A DNA stretch of 64,000 nucleotides from Verrucomicrobiia bacterium (GCA_020849895.1 JADZFN010000003.1:23731-87730), one strand, 5' to 3'; shown: positions 25,867 to 34,921, numbered from the stretch's first letter. The notes: generated by a model from the letters alone, not told the origin. Numbers and translations: made by a program.

Positions 25867-25889
25867 GATCATCTTTTTTAAGAATGATC
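25867..25889. promoter_or_regulatory. inverted repeat in the phyH/araC divergent region (candidate operator)
   Basis: GATCAT (25867-25872) and ATGATC (25884-25889) flank an AT-rich centre, with CTT/AAG extending the arms after a 1-base bulge. It lies 4 bases before the AraC start codon, so it could be an operator or a hairpin masking the start. No Shine-Dalgarno precedes the AraC ATG. Confidence 0.35.
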
Positions 25890-25893
25890 GGCG

Positions 25894-26802
25894 ATGCCGC
25901 CGACGGAAAACCACACGCATCCGACCAGCGCGACGCGGAAGAATTATTCGCCTTTCGCGGACCCCGGCGCCGCGCGTGCATGGCTCGAAGCCGTCCTGGA
26001 CCAGCTCGGGGTCGAGCGAGTGACGGCCCTTCATCACGTCTGCACGTCGGAGTGGGCGATGGCGCCGCGACGCGTGGGCGACGACATGTTTTTTTACGTC
26101 ACGGCGGGGAGCGGCTGGGCGGAGATCGAAGGGCGTCGGATCGCGCTTGCGGCGGGGACGTGCGCGCATTTTCGCCGAGGAGTTCCTCACGCGGCGGGGC
26201 ATGACCCACGGCGCCCGCTGCGCGTGGTGGCCCTGCATTATACGGCGCGGCTGTTCGATTCGCTCACGGCGCCGCAGGCCCTCGGATTTCCAGACGCGTT
26301 CGACCTGCGGGGCGACCGAGTCGCAGACACCCTGTTCCGCGAGGCGTGCCGCGAGCACGTCCTACGCCCGCCGGGCCACACGCGGGCGGTCGAGGCGATC
26401 GTGCTTCGTCTCCTCCTGCATCTGGTACGCACGCACGGCCAGGCGCTGGCGCTGCCCGGACAACGCCCGAAAGTCGGTGACCTCGGACGGCTGTTCCCCG
26501 CGCTCGACGCGATGCAGCGTCGGCACGCGGAACCGGTGACGGTGGCGGCCTACGCGCGGTGCGCGGGCCTGTCGGAACCGCAGTTTCGCAGGGTGTTCGG
26601 AAGGGCGATGGGACTTTCGCCCGTGCGGCATCTTGCGCGTCTGCGGATGGAGCGGGCGTGCTGGCTGCTCCGCCACACCTCGCGCACGATCGAGGCGATC
26701 GCGGACGACGTAGGCTATGCCGAACCGGCTTTTTTCGCGCGCCTGTTTCGCCGCGAGATGAAAGCGAGCCCAGGCGCCTACCGTCTGCTGCGCGGCCCTT
26801 GA
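25894..26802 (+). CDS. AraC-family transcriptional regulator
   Basis: A 302-residue regulator with an N-terminal cupin-like sensory domain (DDMFFYVTAGSGWAEIEG, CAHFRRGVPH) and a C-terminal AraC DNA-binding domain of two HTHs. The first is VAAYARCAGLSEPQFRRVF. The second is TIEAIADDVGYAEPAFFARL and ends in the usual SPGAYR. The layout matches sugar-responsive activators. Its divergent partner is the PhyH gene, its most likely target. The inducer is unknown. Confidence 0.9.
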   Translation: MPPTENHTHPTSATRKNYSPFADPGAARAWLEAVLDQLGVERVTALHHVCTSEWAMAPRRVGDDMFFYVTAGSGWAEIEGRRIALAAGTCAHFRRGVPHAAGHDPRRPLRVVALHYTARLFDSLTAPQALGFPDAFDLRGDRVADTLFREACREHVLRPPGHTRAVEAIVLRLLLHLVRTHGQALALPGQRPKVGDLGRLFPALDAMQRRHAEPVTVAAYARCAGLSEPQFRRVFGRAMGLSPVRHLARLRMERACWLLRHTSRTIEAIADDVGYAEPAFFARLFRREMKASPGAYRLLRGP

Positions 26803-26894
26803 GCGTTCATCCGCCGCCGGCCTCTGTCGCGGCGTGGTTTCCTGCCTCTCCGATTCCCGCGTCGCGCGACGGCGTTCCGACTTTCGGGAAAACT

Positions 26895-27650
26895 TCAGGA
26901 ACCTCCGAACTTCCGGCCCTCCCGGCATCCGCCAAGCGCGTCGAGGGCGGCGCGGAGTTCCGCGGGCAGCGGCGCCTCGATTCGTACGGGTGCGCCGTCG
27001 CGCGGATGGGGGAACTCCAGGCGCAGGGCATGAAGGAAAAGGCGGCGGAGGTCCGCATGCGCGCGGAGTGCGCGGTTCCACGTGAAGTCGCCGTAGAGGC
27101 GGTCGCCTGCGACGGGATGGCCGCGCGCAGCGGCCTGCACGCGGATCTGATGGGTGCGGCCGGTGATCAACACGATCTGGAGGAGGCTGCAATGCGCGGC
27201 GGCCAGGTTTTTCCCGATCCGGTAGGCAAGCTCCGCATTGGGCGTACCGCCCCGTCCGACGGCGGAACGGACGGCGCCTTTTTCGGCCCGCTTGACGAGC
27301 CGGTCCTGCCATCGCCCTTGCGCCGGACGCGGCAGGTCTCGAACCAGCGCAAGATACGACTTGCGGACGCGGCGCTGTTCGAAAAAGGCGCGGCAGGCGG
27401 CGGCGGTTTCCTCCCGCCGAACGGCGAGGAGCACGCCCGAGGTGTCCTGATCGAGCCGGTGGACGAGCCAGATCGCGCCGGCGGGACCGTCGAAGCGGCG
27501 GACGGCGGGATCGTAGCGCCCCTCGAAAGCGCATGCGGCGCGCGCACCGCCGGGGTTGGGATGGGAAAGGACGCCGTCGGGCTTGGCAACGGCGAGGAGG
27601 ACGCCGTCATCGAGCAGGACGGGACAACGCGTGAGGAGCGGGGCGGCCAC
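26895..27650 (-). CDS. RluA-family RNA pseudouridine synthase
   Basis: Converts uridine to pseudouridine in rRNA or tRNA. The catalytic Asp lies in HRLDQDTSGVLL, the RluA signature. KPDGVLSHPN near the start and GRTHQIRVQAAARGHPVAGDRLYG towards the end are further family blocks. There is no S4 domain. The start is uncertain: no ATG precedes the domain, and I chose the GTG at 27650 (251 residues). A GTG at 27719 would add 23 residues and overlap the decayed VapC-like gene on the other strand. The exact target (23S, tRNA) cannot be read from the sequence. Confidence 0.85.
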   Translation of the reverse strand: MAAPLLTRCPVLLDDGVLLAVAKPDGVLSHPNPGGARAACAFEGRYDPAVRRFDGPAGAIWLVHRLDQDTSGVLLAVRREETAAACRAFFEQRRVRKSYLALVRDLPRPAQGRWQDRLVKRAEKGAVRSAVGRGGTPNAELAYRIGKNLAAAHCSLLQIVLITGRTHQIRVQAAARGHPVAGDRLYGDFTWNRALRAHADLRRLFLHALRLEFPHPRDGAPVRIEAPLPAELRAALDALGGCREGRKFGGS

Positions 27651-27680
27651 GGCCGAGAGTGACGAGAAAAGAGGCGGCGG

Positions 27681-27958
27681 ATCAAGGAGGTCCTTCTCGA
27701 CCTCCTCGTCTACACGCACGATACGCGGGCGGCGTTCCACGCATCCGCGCGCGCATGGCGGGAAAAGGTCCTTTCCAGAGAGGAGACTGTAGGGATTGCC
27801 CCGCCGGTGATCTTTGGTTTCGTGCGTCTGACCACCCACCCCAGGGTCTTTGCGCAACCGCTCCCGGTCGGCGAAGCGTTCGGCCAAGTCTGCGCCAGGA
27901 CAGGCTGCGATGGCTCGACGCGCACCAGATCGAGAGCGGTCCGAAAAATGCGGATTGA
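27681..27958 (+). pseudogene. decayed VapC-like PIN-domain toxin gene (frameshifted, truncated)
   Basis: One frame reads KEVLLDLLVYTHDTRAAFHA, then ARAWREKVLSREETVG and FGFVRLTTHPRVF, then PLPVGEAFGQV. These are the successive blocks of the VapC PIN family (D..LLYAHD, the ARAW helix, GF.R..T.PRVF). After about 27890 the match jumps to another frame (RWLDAHQIESGPKNAD, stop at 27958), so there is an indel. No start codon opens the first frame (in-frame stop at 27660-27662), and the usual C-terminal half with DAxLAA and DxDF is missing. No vapB antitoxin is adjacent. It therefore looks dead. I am confident of the family and less so of the exact ends. Confidence 0.7.
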
Positions 27959-28007
27959 AGGCCCCGCGATTCCGAAGCAGTCTTCGGTGGTTCGCGCTCC
28001 ATCGGGC

Positions 28008-28289
28008 ATGAATCCCCTCGCCTGCCATACTGCCAAACTCTCGGACGCCCAAGCCCGTCTCGTCGAGTGGCGCCTGCGCAAAAGCGGGTTCATTCCTCAT
28101 CCCACGCCTCACGCGTGCTTCGCGGGCCGAAAGGACGGCCTCACGGCGGTCTTTCCCGAGAGCGACAAGGGCGACTTCTTCGGTCCGATGGTCATCCGCG
28201 CCGTCTTCGCCGACGCCGACGCGATCCGCGCCTTCCGCGAGGCCGGAGTCAGGGATCCCAAGAACCCCTCCTTGGCCGCGCGCGCCTGA
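28008..28289 (+). pseudogene. rnhC: remnant of RNase HIII (internal deletion, truncated)
   Basis: The 93-residue frame starts like the N-terminal substrate-binding domain of RNase HIII (AKLSDAQARLVEWRLRKSG, PHACFAGRKDGLTAV) and then jumps directly to its catalytic domain (ESDKGDFFGPMVIRAV, FREAGVRDPK). The stretch between, about 50 residues in intact enzymes, is gone. The signature DESGKGD has become PESDKGD, so the first catalytic Asp is Pro. The frame stops before the remaining catalytic acidic residues. It keeps an ATG and a stop, so a short peptide could still be made, but not an RNase H. An intact rnhB or rnhC elsewhere is presumably needed. Confidence 0.72.
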
Positions 28290-28355
28290 AGCTCAAGCGG
28301 CGAGGTTTTCAACTCCTCGAATTTCTTTCGAGTCTCGCGATCCGGATTTCCCTCC

Positions 28356-29447
28356 GTGAACCTCCTTCTCCTCCGGCCAAACACTGCGAATTTCGCGGTG
28401 CCGATGATTCTCAACGGACTGAGGAACGACCCGCGCGTCGGCAAGATCTGGCAGTTTCCAGGTGGCATCCGGGAATACGAGGACCGTTCAGGGATGCTCC
28501 CGAACCTCGCCTCCCCTCATTACGACGAGAATGTGGTTCCCTCGGAGCGCGAGGCCCGCGCCCTCCTTCGATCCGGATCGGTCCACGCCATCGTAGCCAC
28601 GAACCGCTATTTCGATCTGCGCCCGCGCGCCGGCCGTCGTTTCCGCGACGCGCTCCAGCACCTCGCCAAGCATGCCTTCCCGTTTTCGAGCCACCGCCAC
28701 GAGTTGGGCGCCACGTTCCTTCTCCTGTGGCGCCGTGAAATCCGGGAGATCCCGGTGGCCATCGTGGATTGCCGCGACAACAACACCATCCGCGAGGAGG
28801 ACGTGGAACTTCTCCGCCTCTGCAAAGCCTATTTCAAGCGCGAACTCCCGTTCAACCGTTTCAATCTTTTCCGTCCTTACGCCGGCCGTCTCCCTCGATC
28901 GGAGATGCTCAGCCTCCTCCCCAAGGTTCACCCTATTCCGCTGGGCATTGACGACGCCCAGTTCGAGGCTTGGTCGCGAGAGCGCGCCTCCAAAACGCAC
29001 GATGTCTTCTGGAGCGGACGCCCCAACGCGAGCCAGCGTCTGGACCTGCCCGTTCGCCTCCGAGAAATTGCCGCAAGGCGCGGATACCGCCTCGATCTCG
29101 GCGACGGCCGCGTGCCCCATGGGGAATACCGCCGGCGCATCGCCGCCGCGAGAGTGTGCGTCTCCGTCGAGGGCGCGGGATGGGACTGCTATCGCCACTG
29201 CGAAGCCATCGCCCTCGGCGCGGTCCCCCTCATCAACGAACCGACGGTGGACGCGGTCGCCTGGGCGGACGCCCCGAGAGAAATCCTTTTCCGCAACGAC
29301 TTCTCGGATTTCGAAGGAAAACTGGAGACACTCCTGTCCGAAGAGCCTCTCCGGAACGACGTGCAACGACGGCTCGACGCCCTGGTCCGCGCCCGCTTGA
29401 CGTGGTCGGTACAAGCCCGCCGCGTGCTCGACGCGCTCCTCGACTGA
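28356..29447 (+). CDS. glycosyltransferase-like protein (exostosin/GT47-like C-terminus)
   Basis: A 363-residue protein. The N-terminal half (LRPNTANFAVPMIL, DCRDNNTIREED) is unassigned. The C-terminal half has the GT-B nucleotide-sugar pattern seen in exostosin-like and related enzymes: VFWSGRPNASQR, then ARVCVSVEGAGWDCYRHCEAIALGAVPLI. A role in surface polysaccharide or glycoprotein synthesis is inferred from this and from the membrane glycosyltransferase that converges on it. Its stop codon directly abuts the stop of that gene (TGATCA). The start is the first ATG; the beginning MNLLLLRPN fits a first beta strand. Confidence 0.7.
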   Translation: MNLLLLRPNTANFAVPMILNGLRNDPRVGKIWQFPGGIREYEDRSGMLPNLASPHYDENVVPSEREARALLRSGSVHAIVATNRYFDLRPRAGRRFRDALQHLAKHAFPFSSHRHELGATFLLLWRREIREIPVAIVDCRDNNTIREEDVELLRLCKAYFKRELPFNRFNLFRPYAGRLPRSEMLSLLPKVHPIPLGIDDAQFEAWSRERASKTHDVFWSGRPNASQRLDLPVRLREIAARRGYRLDLGDGRVPHGEYRRRIAAARVCVSVEGAGWDCYRHCEAIALGAVPLINEPTVDAVAWADAPREILFRNDFSDFEGKLETLLSEEPLRNDVQRRLDALVRARLTWSVQARRVLDALLD

Positions 29448-31082
29448 TCAACGACGCGTTCCTCGCAGATCCCAGACGCGAACCATGGGCAGAGGCGAGT
29501 CTCCGGCATCGGGCACGATGAGTGGTCCGAGAAGCGCTCCGCCCTCATCGGCCGCCAGGGGCAGACTGAGACTCGTCCCATCGTAGAAATTCGTCGTGAA
29601 CGCGCCAGGTGCGGTCGTGCGCAGCGCCGCCTCGACGTGGGCCAAGGTCCGCGCCGAGGGCTTGTGGAGCACGACAAGGTCGCAAACCTCGGGAAGGTCG
29701 GGCCTCTGGAGATAGACACGGCGCGATGGGTCCGCGAGATGGGCCGGAACGTGGTCCGCCTGCGCGGCGCCCCCCACATGCCAGAAGCGATCCGATTGCT
29801 CCCGCGTGTCCGCGGGAGGCTGAGATCTCCATCCGAAAAAGACCGGTGGAAGATGCGGGGTGCCTGCGTAGATCGCCATTTTCTTGGTGGGATGCGCGCG
29901 CAACCACCGTCCGAGCGCGGCATTGGCCGAGTCGGTGCGGGCCGCCATGGCGAGATGACCGCCCTGGACGGCCAAAGCGCCTGCAAAGAGCAGGATTGCC
30001 ATCACCCAGCCCCTTCTCGCGCCTCCTGCGGACGCCGCGCGTTCCGCCACGCGCCCGACGGCCCCGCCCAGCAGGAGCCAGAGGAACGGCAGCACGAACA
30101 CGTAGAGACGGGGAAAGCTCAGCATCCCGGCGGAGGCGCGGGCCGCGACCAGAAGCCCGCCGAGCAGGGGAACCCCCACCACAGCAAGCAGCCGATCACG
30201 CTCCCCGCGGTCCACGACGATGCCCCGCACCCCCCATGCGAGTGCAGCGAGGTAGAGGAGGAGGAGCGCTCCCTCCCATGACGCGGCAGCCAGGAGACTC
30301 GGATCCAACCCCGCCCAGTGGATCCCCCGGCCCCGGACCTGGTTCTCCATCATGTGGTTGCCCACCAGCTTGAAGTAGCGTTTCCAGTTGCCACCGTAAC
30401 TGAGGAGGCCAAGCAGGCCAACCGTCGCGTAGGCCACACCCGCCCCGATCAAAAGGCAGACGGCCACCCTTCCGATGCGGCGCTCCGAAAGCCAGCGACG
30501 CAGACCTTCCAGGGCCAGCATGATCGCCAACGCCGCGATCGTGTTGAAGTGAGAGAGAAAGACAAGACCCGCGGCAAACCCGCACATCGCCCAGCGGCTC
30601 CATCCTCCACGGCGCAGGAAGTTGGCGTAGGCAAGCAGTGCCAGCGGGATCGTGAACAGAAGGCTGGAGAGGTGTTGACGCCCGTAGTTCACGCCCAGAA
30701 AGCTGCAGGCCGAGACCGCAGCGACGCCAAGCGGCGCCCATGGGGAAGCGGGAAAGAACCACCGGACCGCGAGGATCAGCCAAAGCTCGCCGAAGGAGCG
30801 CAGGAGCGTGAACGCCAGGCCGGTGTTCGCCACGTCCACCCCACGGAGGAGATGAAGGGCGGCGACCCACCAGGAAGCGAACGGACGCCAACAGTCTCCC
30901 CAGTAACCATGCCCCTCCTCGATCATCTCCTTGCCGGAGGTTGCGTAGGCAGCGTCGTCGTAACTCAACCCCGAACATCCCTCGAAGTGCGAGAGGCGCA
31001 GGAGGCTGGCGCTGGCCCAGAGGACGAGGGCCGCGACAAGCAGCGCGCGGGAGGAGGGGGACGCGGAACGTCCGGAAGCCAT
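29448..31082 (-). CDS. polytopic membrane glycosyltransferase (GT39/PMT-like)
   Basis: A 544-residue integral membrane protein with about 9-11 hydrophobic segments and a soluble C-terminal domain of about 150 residues. The first periplasmic loop has adjacent acidic residues (GLSYDDAAYATSGKEM), where GT39/ArnT-type enzymes place their catalytic Asp. It therefore probably transfers a sugar from a polyprenyl-phosphate donor; acceptor unknown. I chose the ATG at 31082 over the GTG at 31154, because the 24 extra residues are not hydrophobic or conserved-looking. It is divergent from prmC. Confidence 0.75.
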   Translation of the reverse strand: MASGRSASPSSRALLVAALVLWASASLLRLSHFEGCSGLSYDDAAYATSGKEMIEEGHGYWGDCWRPFASWWVAALHLLRGVDVANTGLAFTLLRSFGELWLILAVRWFFPASPWAPLGVAAVSACSFLGVNYGRQHLSSLLFTIPLALLAYANFLRRGGWSRWAMCGFAAGLVFLSHFNTIAALAIMLALEGLRRWLSERRIGRVAVCLLIGAGVAYATVGLLGLLSYGGNWKRYFKLVGNHMMENQVRGRGIHWAGLDPSLLAAASWEGALLLLYLAALAWGVRGIVVDRGERDRLLAVVGVPLLGGLLVAARASAGMLSFPRLYVFVLPFLWLLLGGAVGRVAERAASAGGARRGWVMAILLFAGALAVQGGHLAMAARTDSANAALGRWLRAHPTKKMAIYAGTPHLPPVFFGWRSQPPADTREQSDRFWHVGGAAQADHVPAHLADPSRRVYLQRPDLPEVCDLVVLHKPSARTLAHVEAALRTTAPGAFTTNFYDGTSLSLPLAADEGGALLGPLIVPDAGDSPLPMVRVWDLRGTRR

Positions 31083-31344
31083 CCCCGCCACGCTAAACGG
31101 GAACCTTTCCCCGCTCAAAGAAAAAAGTCTCTCCTCGGAATGCTGGGGGTTCACGAGCGAGCGGGTGAGATTCGCCGATTCAACCTTTCACGGACTCTTC
31201 AGCCCAGGGATGCCTTCGCAAGGTTCTTTGCTCGTCATCACCCAGCAACCGTGCCGTCCTCCCCACTCTCAACCCACAGAAAACCGGGGAGAGCCCTTTT
31301 TGCCGGGCTGGCGTCGCGCACCGCGCCTGATACACTGCGCGGCA

Positions 31345-32193
31345 GTGACGATCCTCGAGCTGATTCAAAAAACCACAGCGTTCTTCGAAAAGGCCGGCGT
31401 CCCCACCCCGCGGCTCGACGTGGAGCTGCTGCTCGCCCATATCCTCGGCCTGCGTCGCATGGACCTTTACGTGCAGTTCGAACGCATCCTGACCGACTCC
31501 GAACTCGACCGCCTCCGTCCGCTCGTCAAACGCCGCGCCGCGCGCGAACCGCTCCAACATCTTGTCGGCACGGTCGAGTTCTGCGGAGTGACGCTCGCCG
31601 CGGACCGTCGAGCGCTCATCCCTCGGCCCGAGACGGAAATTCTCGTGGAGCGCGCGCTTGCGCTTCGACCCGGCGAGGGGGCCGCCGCGGTGTTCGACGT
31701 GGGGACCGGTGGCGGGGCGATCGTGCTGGCGCTCCTCGCCGCGCGGCCGGCCTGGCGCGCCGTGGCCGCCGATCTTTCCCGCGAAGCGCTTGCGTTGGCG
31801 CGCGAAAACGCGGCCAGCACGGCGCTGGCCGACCGCGTCGAGTTTCGGGAGGGCGACCTTCTCGCCCCGTTGCGGGAGGGGGAACGGTTCGACCTCGTCG
31901 TCTCCAATCCGCCCTACGTCCCGACGGCGACGCTCGCGCACCTGCAGCCGGAAGTGCGCGACCATGACCCAAAAGCGGCGCTCGATGGCGGGACGGACGG
32001 ACTCGACCTCATCCGCCGTCTCGCCACGGAAACGCCGCGGGCGCTGAAACCCGACGGGCATCTCCTCCTCGAGATCGGATCCGACCAGGCGGAAGCCGTC
32101 GAAGCCCTCTTCGAGGCCGCCGGCTGGTCGGGCCTCGCCTTTACGGCGGACCTTCAAGGACACCGGCGCATCGTCGAAGCGCGCCGCGCGTAA
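31345..32193 (+). CDS. prmC: peptide chain release factor glutamine methyltransferase
   Basis: PrmC/HemK methylates the glutamine of the GGQ motif in RF1 and RF2. The 282 residues comprise a helical N-terminal domain (TPRLDVELLLAHILG), SAM motif I (VFDVGTGGGAIVLALL) and the catalytic VVSNPPYVP. The IPRPETEIL segment is diagnostic. The start must be GTG at 31345: the upstream in-frame residues are not homologous and no ATG lies closer. prfA, its usual neighbour, is absent. sppA follows after 70 bases in the same direction. Confidence 0.92.
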   Translation: MTILELIQKTTAFFEKAGVPTPRLDVELLLAHILGLRRMDLYVQFERILTDSELDRLRPLVKRRAAREPLQHLVGTVEFCGVTLAADRRALIPRPETEILVERALALRPGEGAAAVFDVGTGGGAIVLALLAARPAWRAVAADLSREALALARENAASTALADRVEFREGDLLAPLREGERFDLVVSNPPYVPTATLAHLQPEVRDHDPKAALDGGTDGLDLIRRLATETPRALKPDGHLLLEIGSDQAEAVEALFEAAGWSGLAFTADLQGHRRIVEARRA

Positions 32194-32263
32194 AAAATCG
32201 GAGCGACCCCTCCTTCGTGCGCGTTGCGCCGTGTGCGCGGAGCTGCTAGAGTGACGGTTGTTC

Positions 32264-33349
32264 ATGAGCGCCGAAGGTCCGCCGCCAATCCCGCCTGTGC
32301 CCGTTCCCGTTCCGTCACCGAGAGCGCCGCCGCCCCGCCCTTTGACATCGAATCCGCCGTCTGCCGTAACGAAGCGCCGCTCCTCAGGATGGCTCCGCCT
32401 CTTCCTCATCCTGAGCCTGCTCGTGAACGCGGGGCTTTTTTTCTATTTCAAGGCGATCCGCACCCGGGGCGGCCTCGACGGCTCGCCCTTTTACGAACGC
32501 CATCTCAGCGGGGAGCGCGACGCAAAACTGCGCATCGCGGTGATCCGCGTCGAAGGCCTGATTGCCACGGAGATTGACGGACATGTCGGTCACGACGGCA
32601 TGGTCGGCGACCTGCGGGAAGAGCTGCGCCTTGCGCTCGAAGACGACACGGTGAAGGCGATCCTGCTGCGCGTGGACTCGCCCGGGGGCGAAGTGCTCGC
32701 CTCGGACGAAATCTATCGCGCCGTGCGCGAGGCGCGACAAAAGAAACCCGTCGTTTGCAGCATGGGCTCCATCGCCGCAAGCGGCGGATTTTATGCTGCG
32801 ATGGGCTCGAACTGGATCGTCGCGGACAACCTGACGATCACCGGCTCGATCGGCGTCGTGCTCCAGGCGTTCAATTACAAGGGCCTCTTCGATAAGATCG
32901 GGTTGAAGTCGGTCACCCTGAAAAGCGGCAAGTTCAAGGACCTCCTCAACGGCGGCCGCGACCCCACGGAGGAGGAAATCCAGCTCGTGCAATCCCTGAT
33001 CATGGAGTCGTATGAACAGTTTCTGGGAGTCGTGGCCTCGGAGCGCAAACTCGATCCCGAAGCGCTGCGGAACGGCATCGCCGACGGACGCGTCCTTTCG
33101 GGAAGGCAGGCGCTCGCCGCGAAACTCGTGGATCAGATCGGCACCTTCCAGGACGCTGTGAAAAAAGCCGAGGAACTGGGAAAAGCCCCGAATGCAGAGG
33201 TTTTCGACTACGTGATTCCCTTCTCGTTGAGAAACTTGTTCTCCCTTCTCGCGGAGGCGCGTGTCCCGAAGGTGGATCTGGGCCTTGCGCCGCTTTCGAT
33301 GCGGCTGCGTCCCGGAAAACTCTACTACATCTCGCTGCACCTGTATTGA
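32264..33349 (+). CDS. sppA: signal peptide peptidase SppA (short form, S49)
   Basis: A membrane-bound serine protease that degrades cleaved signal peptides, 361 residues. A Pro-rich cytoplasmic N-terminus (residues 1-35) precedes a single membrane segment (43-64). The S49 domain follows with the catalytic Ser173 (SIAASGGFYAA) and general-base Lys223 (LKSGKFKD). It also has DSPGGEV and TGSIGVVLQ. This is the half-length form that assembles as an oligomer. The ATG at 32264 was chosen over the TTG two codons upstream. Confidence 0.9.
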   Translation: MSAEGPPPIPPVPVPVPSPRAPPPRPLTSNPPSAVTKRRSSGWLRLFLILSLLVNAGLFFYFKAIRTRGGLDGSPFYERHLSGERDAKLRIAVIRVEGLIATEIDGHVGHDGMVGDLREELRLALEDDTVKAILLRVDSPGGEVLASDEIYRAVREARQKKPVVCSMGSIAASGGFYAAMGSNWIVADNLTITGSIGVVLQAFNYKGLFDKIGLKSVTLKSGKFKDLLNGGRDPTEEEIQLVQSLIMESYEQFLGVVASERKLDPEALRNGIADGRVLSGRQALAAKLVDQIGTFQDAVKKAEELGKAPNAEVFDYVIPFSLRNLFSLLAEARVPKVDLGLAPLSMRLRPGKLYYISLHLY

Positions 33350-33401
33350 ACTCCAAAACGCTGCGGCCTTCCCGGGCCGCGCGCGGCGAGCCGGCCCAGG
33401 A

Positions 33402-33827
33402 TCAGACCAGCGTCACCCGACGTTGCGCGCTGCCCGCGTCGTCGAAACGCACCCGGCGCGTCCGCCTCTCCGGCAGCAGGCCCTCGGCGAGCCGCGGCCA
33501 CTCGATCGCCACCACGCCGCCCTCTTCCATCACGTCGTCGAGGTCGAGCAGTTCGAGATCTCCTGGACTTTTGAGGCGATAGAGGTCGAAGTGCGCGAGC
33601 GCGAGGCGTCCGCCCAGGTAGCGGTGCACAAGATTGAACGTCGGACTCGTCACCGTATCGAGGAAACCCAATCCCCGCGCGAGCCCTCGAACGAAAGTCG
33701 TCTTCCCGCTCCCGAGTTCGCCCTCGAGCGCGAAGACTTCGCCCCCTTGGAGCGCCCGTCCGATCTCCCTCCCGAGCCGCTCCGTGTCTTCCGCCCCCGC
33801 GCACATCACCGTCCTCGCGACGCTCAT
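33402..33827 (-). CDS. tsaE: tRNA threonylcarbamoyladenosine biosynthesis ATPase TsaE
   Basis: The ATPase of the TsaBDE complex that makes t6A37 in ANN-decoding tRNAs. It has 141 residues, with Walker A GELGSGKTTFVRGL, the switch SPTFNLVHRY, Walker B-like HFDLYRL and AIEWPRL. All family elements are present. Its ATG overlaps the stop of thiL (ATGA), so the pair is probably co-translated. tsaB and tsaD are not in the window. Confidence 0.92.
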   Translation of the reverse strand: MSVARTVMCAGAEDTERLGREIGRALQGGEVFALEGELGSGKTTFVRGLARGLGFLDTVTSPTFNLVHRYLGGRLALAHFDLYRLKSPGDLELLDLDDVMEEGGVVAIEWPRLAEGLLPERRTRRVRFDDAGSAQRRVTLV

Positions 33828-34921
33828 CGTCCGGCCCTTCTTCCGGCTCGCCTGCGCGCGTTTTGCCGCAGCTCGCCCGGCCTCACTCTCGTGTTCCTCG
33901 AACCTCGCGCCGCACCACCGCTCTTTCCCGCCGCGGACTGAGGAACGAGGAAATGATCGTAGGCCGCTCGAATCGTCCCTGGGAAAAGAGACGCCGCGCG
34001 CCATCCGGGCGCCAACGCCCTCCGGATCCCGAACTTCTTCTCCCGCACCACGCCGATTTCCGTGAGGCGGAGACGAAACCGTCGCGCCCATTCCCGCCGC
34101 AGCCGCGCCACCTTCGACCGTGGCGTCGTGAACACCAGTTCATAGTCTTCGCCATCCTCCATCGCGCGCCGCACCCGGCCGGCGCGCGACACCTCCGCAC
34201 GGCGCGCCGCCGCCGAGACCGGCAGCTTCTCGAAGAAAATCTCGAAACCCACTTCGCTCCGCTCGCGCAACCGTTCGAGGTCGCCGGCGAGACCGTCGCT
34301 CAGGTCCATCATCGCGCTCGCGAAACCGCGCGACGCCAGAAACCGTGCCTCGGTCACCCGCGGCACGAACGTCCGATGCTTCCTCTGCCGGCTGCCTCCA
34401 AGCGAGCCCGTCACGAACAAGGCGTGTCCCGGACGCGCGCCCGCGCGGGTCGTCACCTCCCGTGCCGGCGCCTCGCCGAGCGCCGTCACCGTGATCTGGA
34501 GGGCGCCCCGGCGGCGCGCGGTGTCGCCGCCGACAATCGTCACGCCGAAACGGCGCGCCGCCCGGTCGAGCCCGCGCTGGATCGCGAGCGCGCGACGCAA
34601 CGGAAAATCGCGAGGGAGCGCCGCCGAAACCAGCGCCCAACGCGGTTCGCCCCCCATCGCGGCGAGATCGCTCACGTTGCGCATCATCGCCTTCCATCCG
34701 ATCTGTTCATCCGTCGCGGTCGAATCGAAATGCACGCCTTCGATCACGGGATCGCATGTGATGAGGAGCCGTTTTTTTCCTCCGGATGGGCGGACGACCG
34801 CCGCATCGTCGCCGATGCCGAGAACGACTCCGCGGCCCGCGCGCCGACCCCGCGCGATGCGCCGGATCCATCCGAACTCGCCGATCTCGGAAAGCCTCAC
34901 GGCCTCATCCTGCTTCTCCAT
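33824..34921 (-). CDS. thiL: thiamine-monophosphate kinase
   Basis: Phosphorylates thiamine monophosphate to the active cofactor TPP. The AIR-synthase-like fold is marked by GIGDDAAVV, the metal-binding CDPVIEGVHFD, NVSDLAAMGG and IVGGDTAR, and later MDLSDGLAGDL. At 365 residues it is somewhat longer than usual. The surplus is an Arg/Gly-rich basic tail whose last codons overlap tsaE. The ATG at 34921 is preferred because the conserved domain starts about 10 residues later. No TPP riboswitch is recognisable upstream. Confidence 0.9.
   Translation of the reverse strand: MEKQDEAVRLSEIGEFGWIRRIARGRRAGRGVVLGIGDDAAVVRPSGGKKRLLITCDPVIEGVHFDSTATDEQIGWKAMMRNVSDLAAMGGEPRWALVSAALPRDFPLRRALAIQRGLDRAARRFGVTIVGGDTARRRGALQITVTALGEAPAREVTTRAGARPGHALFVTGSLGGSRQRKHRTFVPRVTEARFLASRGFASAMMDLSDGLAGDLERLRERSEVGFEIFFEKLPVSAAARRAEVSRAGRVRRAMEDGEDYELVFTTPRSKVARLRREWARRFRLRLTEIGVVREKKFGIRRALAPGWRAASLFPGTIRAAYDHFLVPQSAAGKSGGAARGSRNTRVRPGELRQNARRRAGRRAGR

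Noticed and set aside
27807..28289. One 160-codon gene starting at a GTG and covering the VapC and RNase HIII remnants
   Set aside because: The two halves match unrelated families, and the join is just read-through of decayed sequence. They are reported as two pseudogenes.
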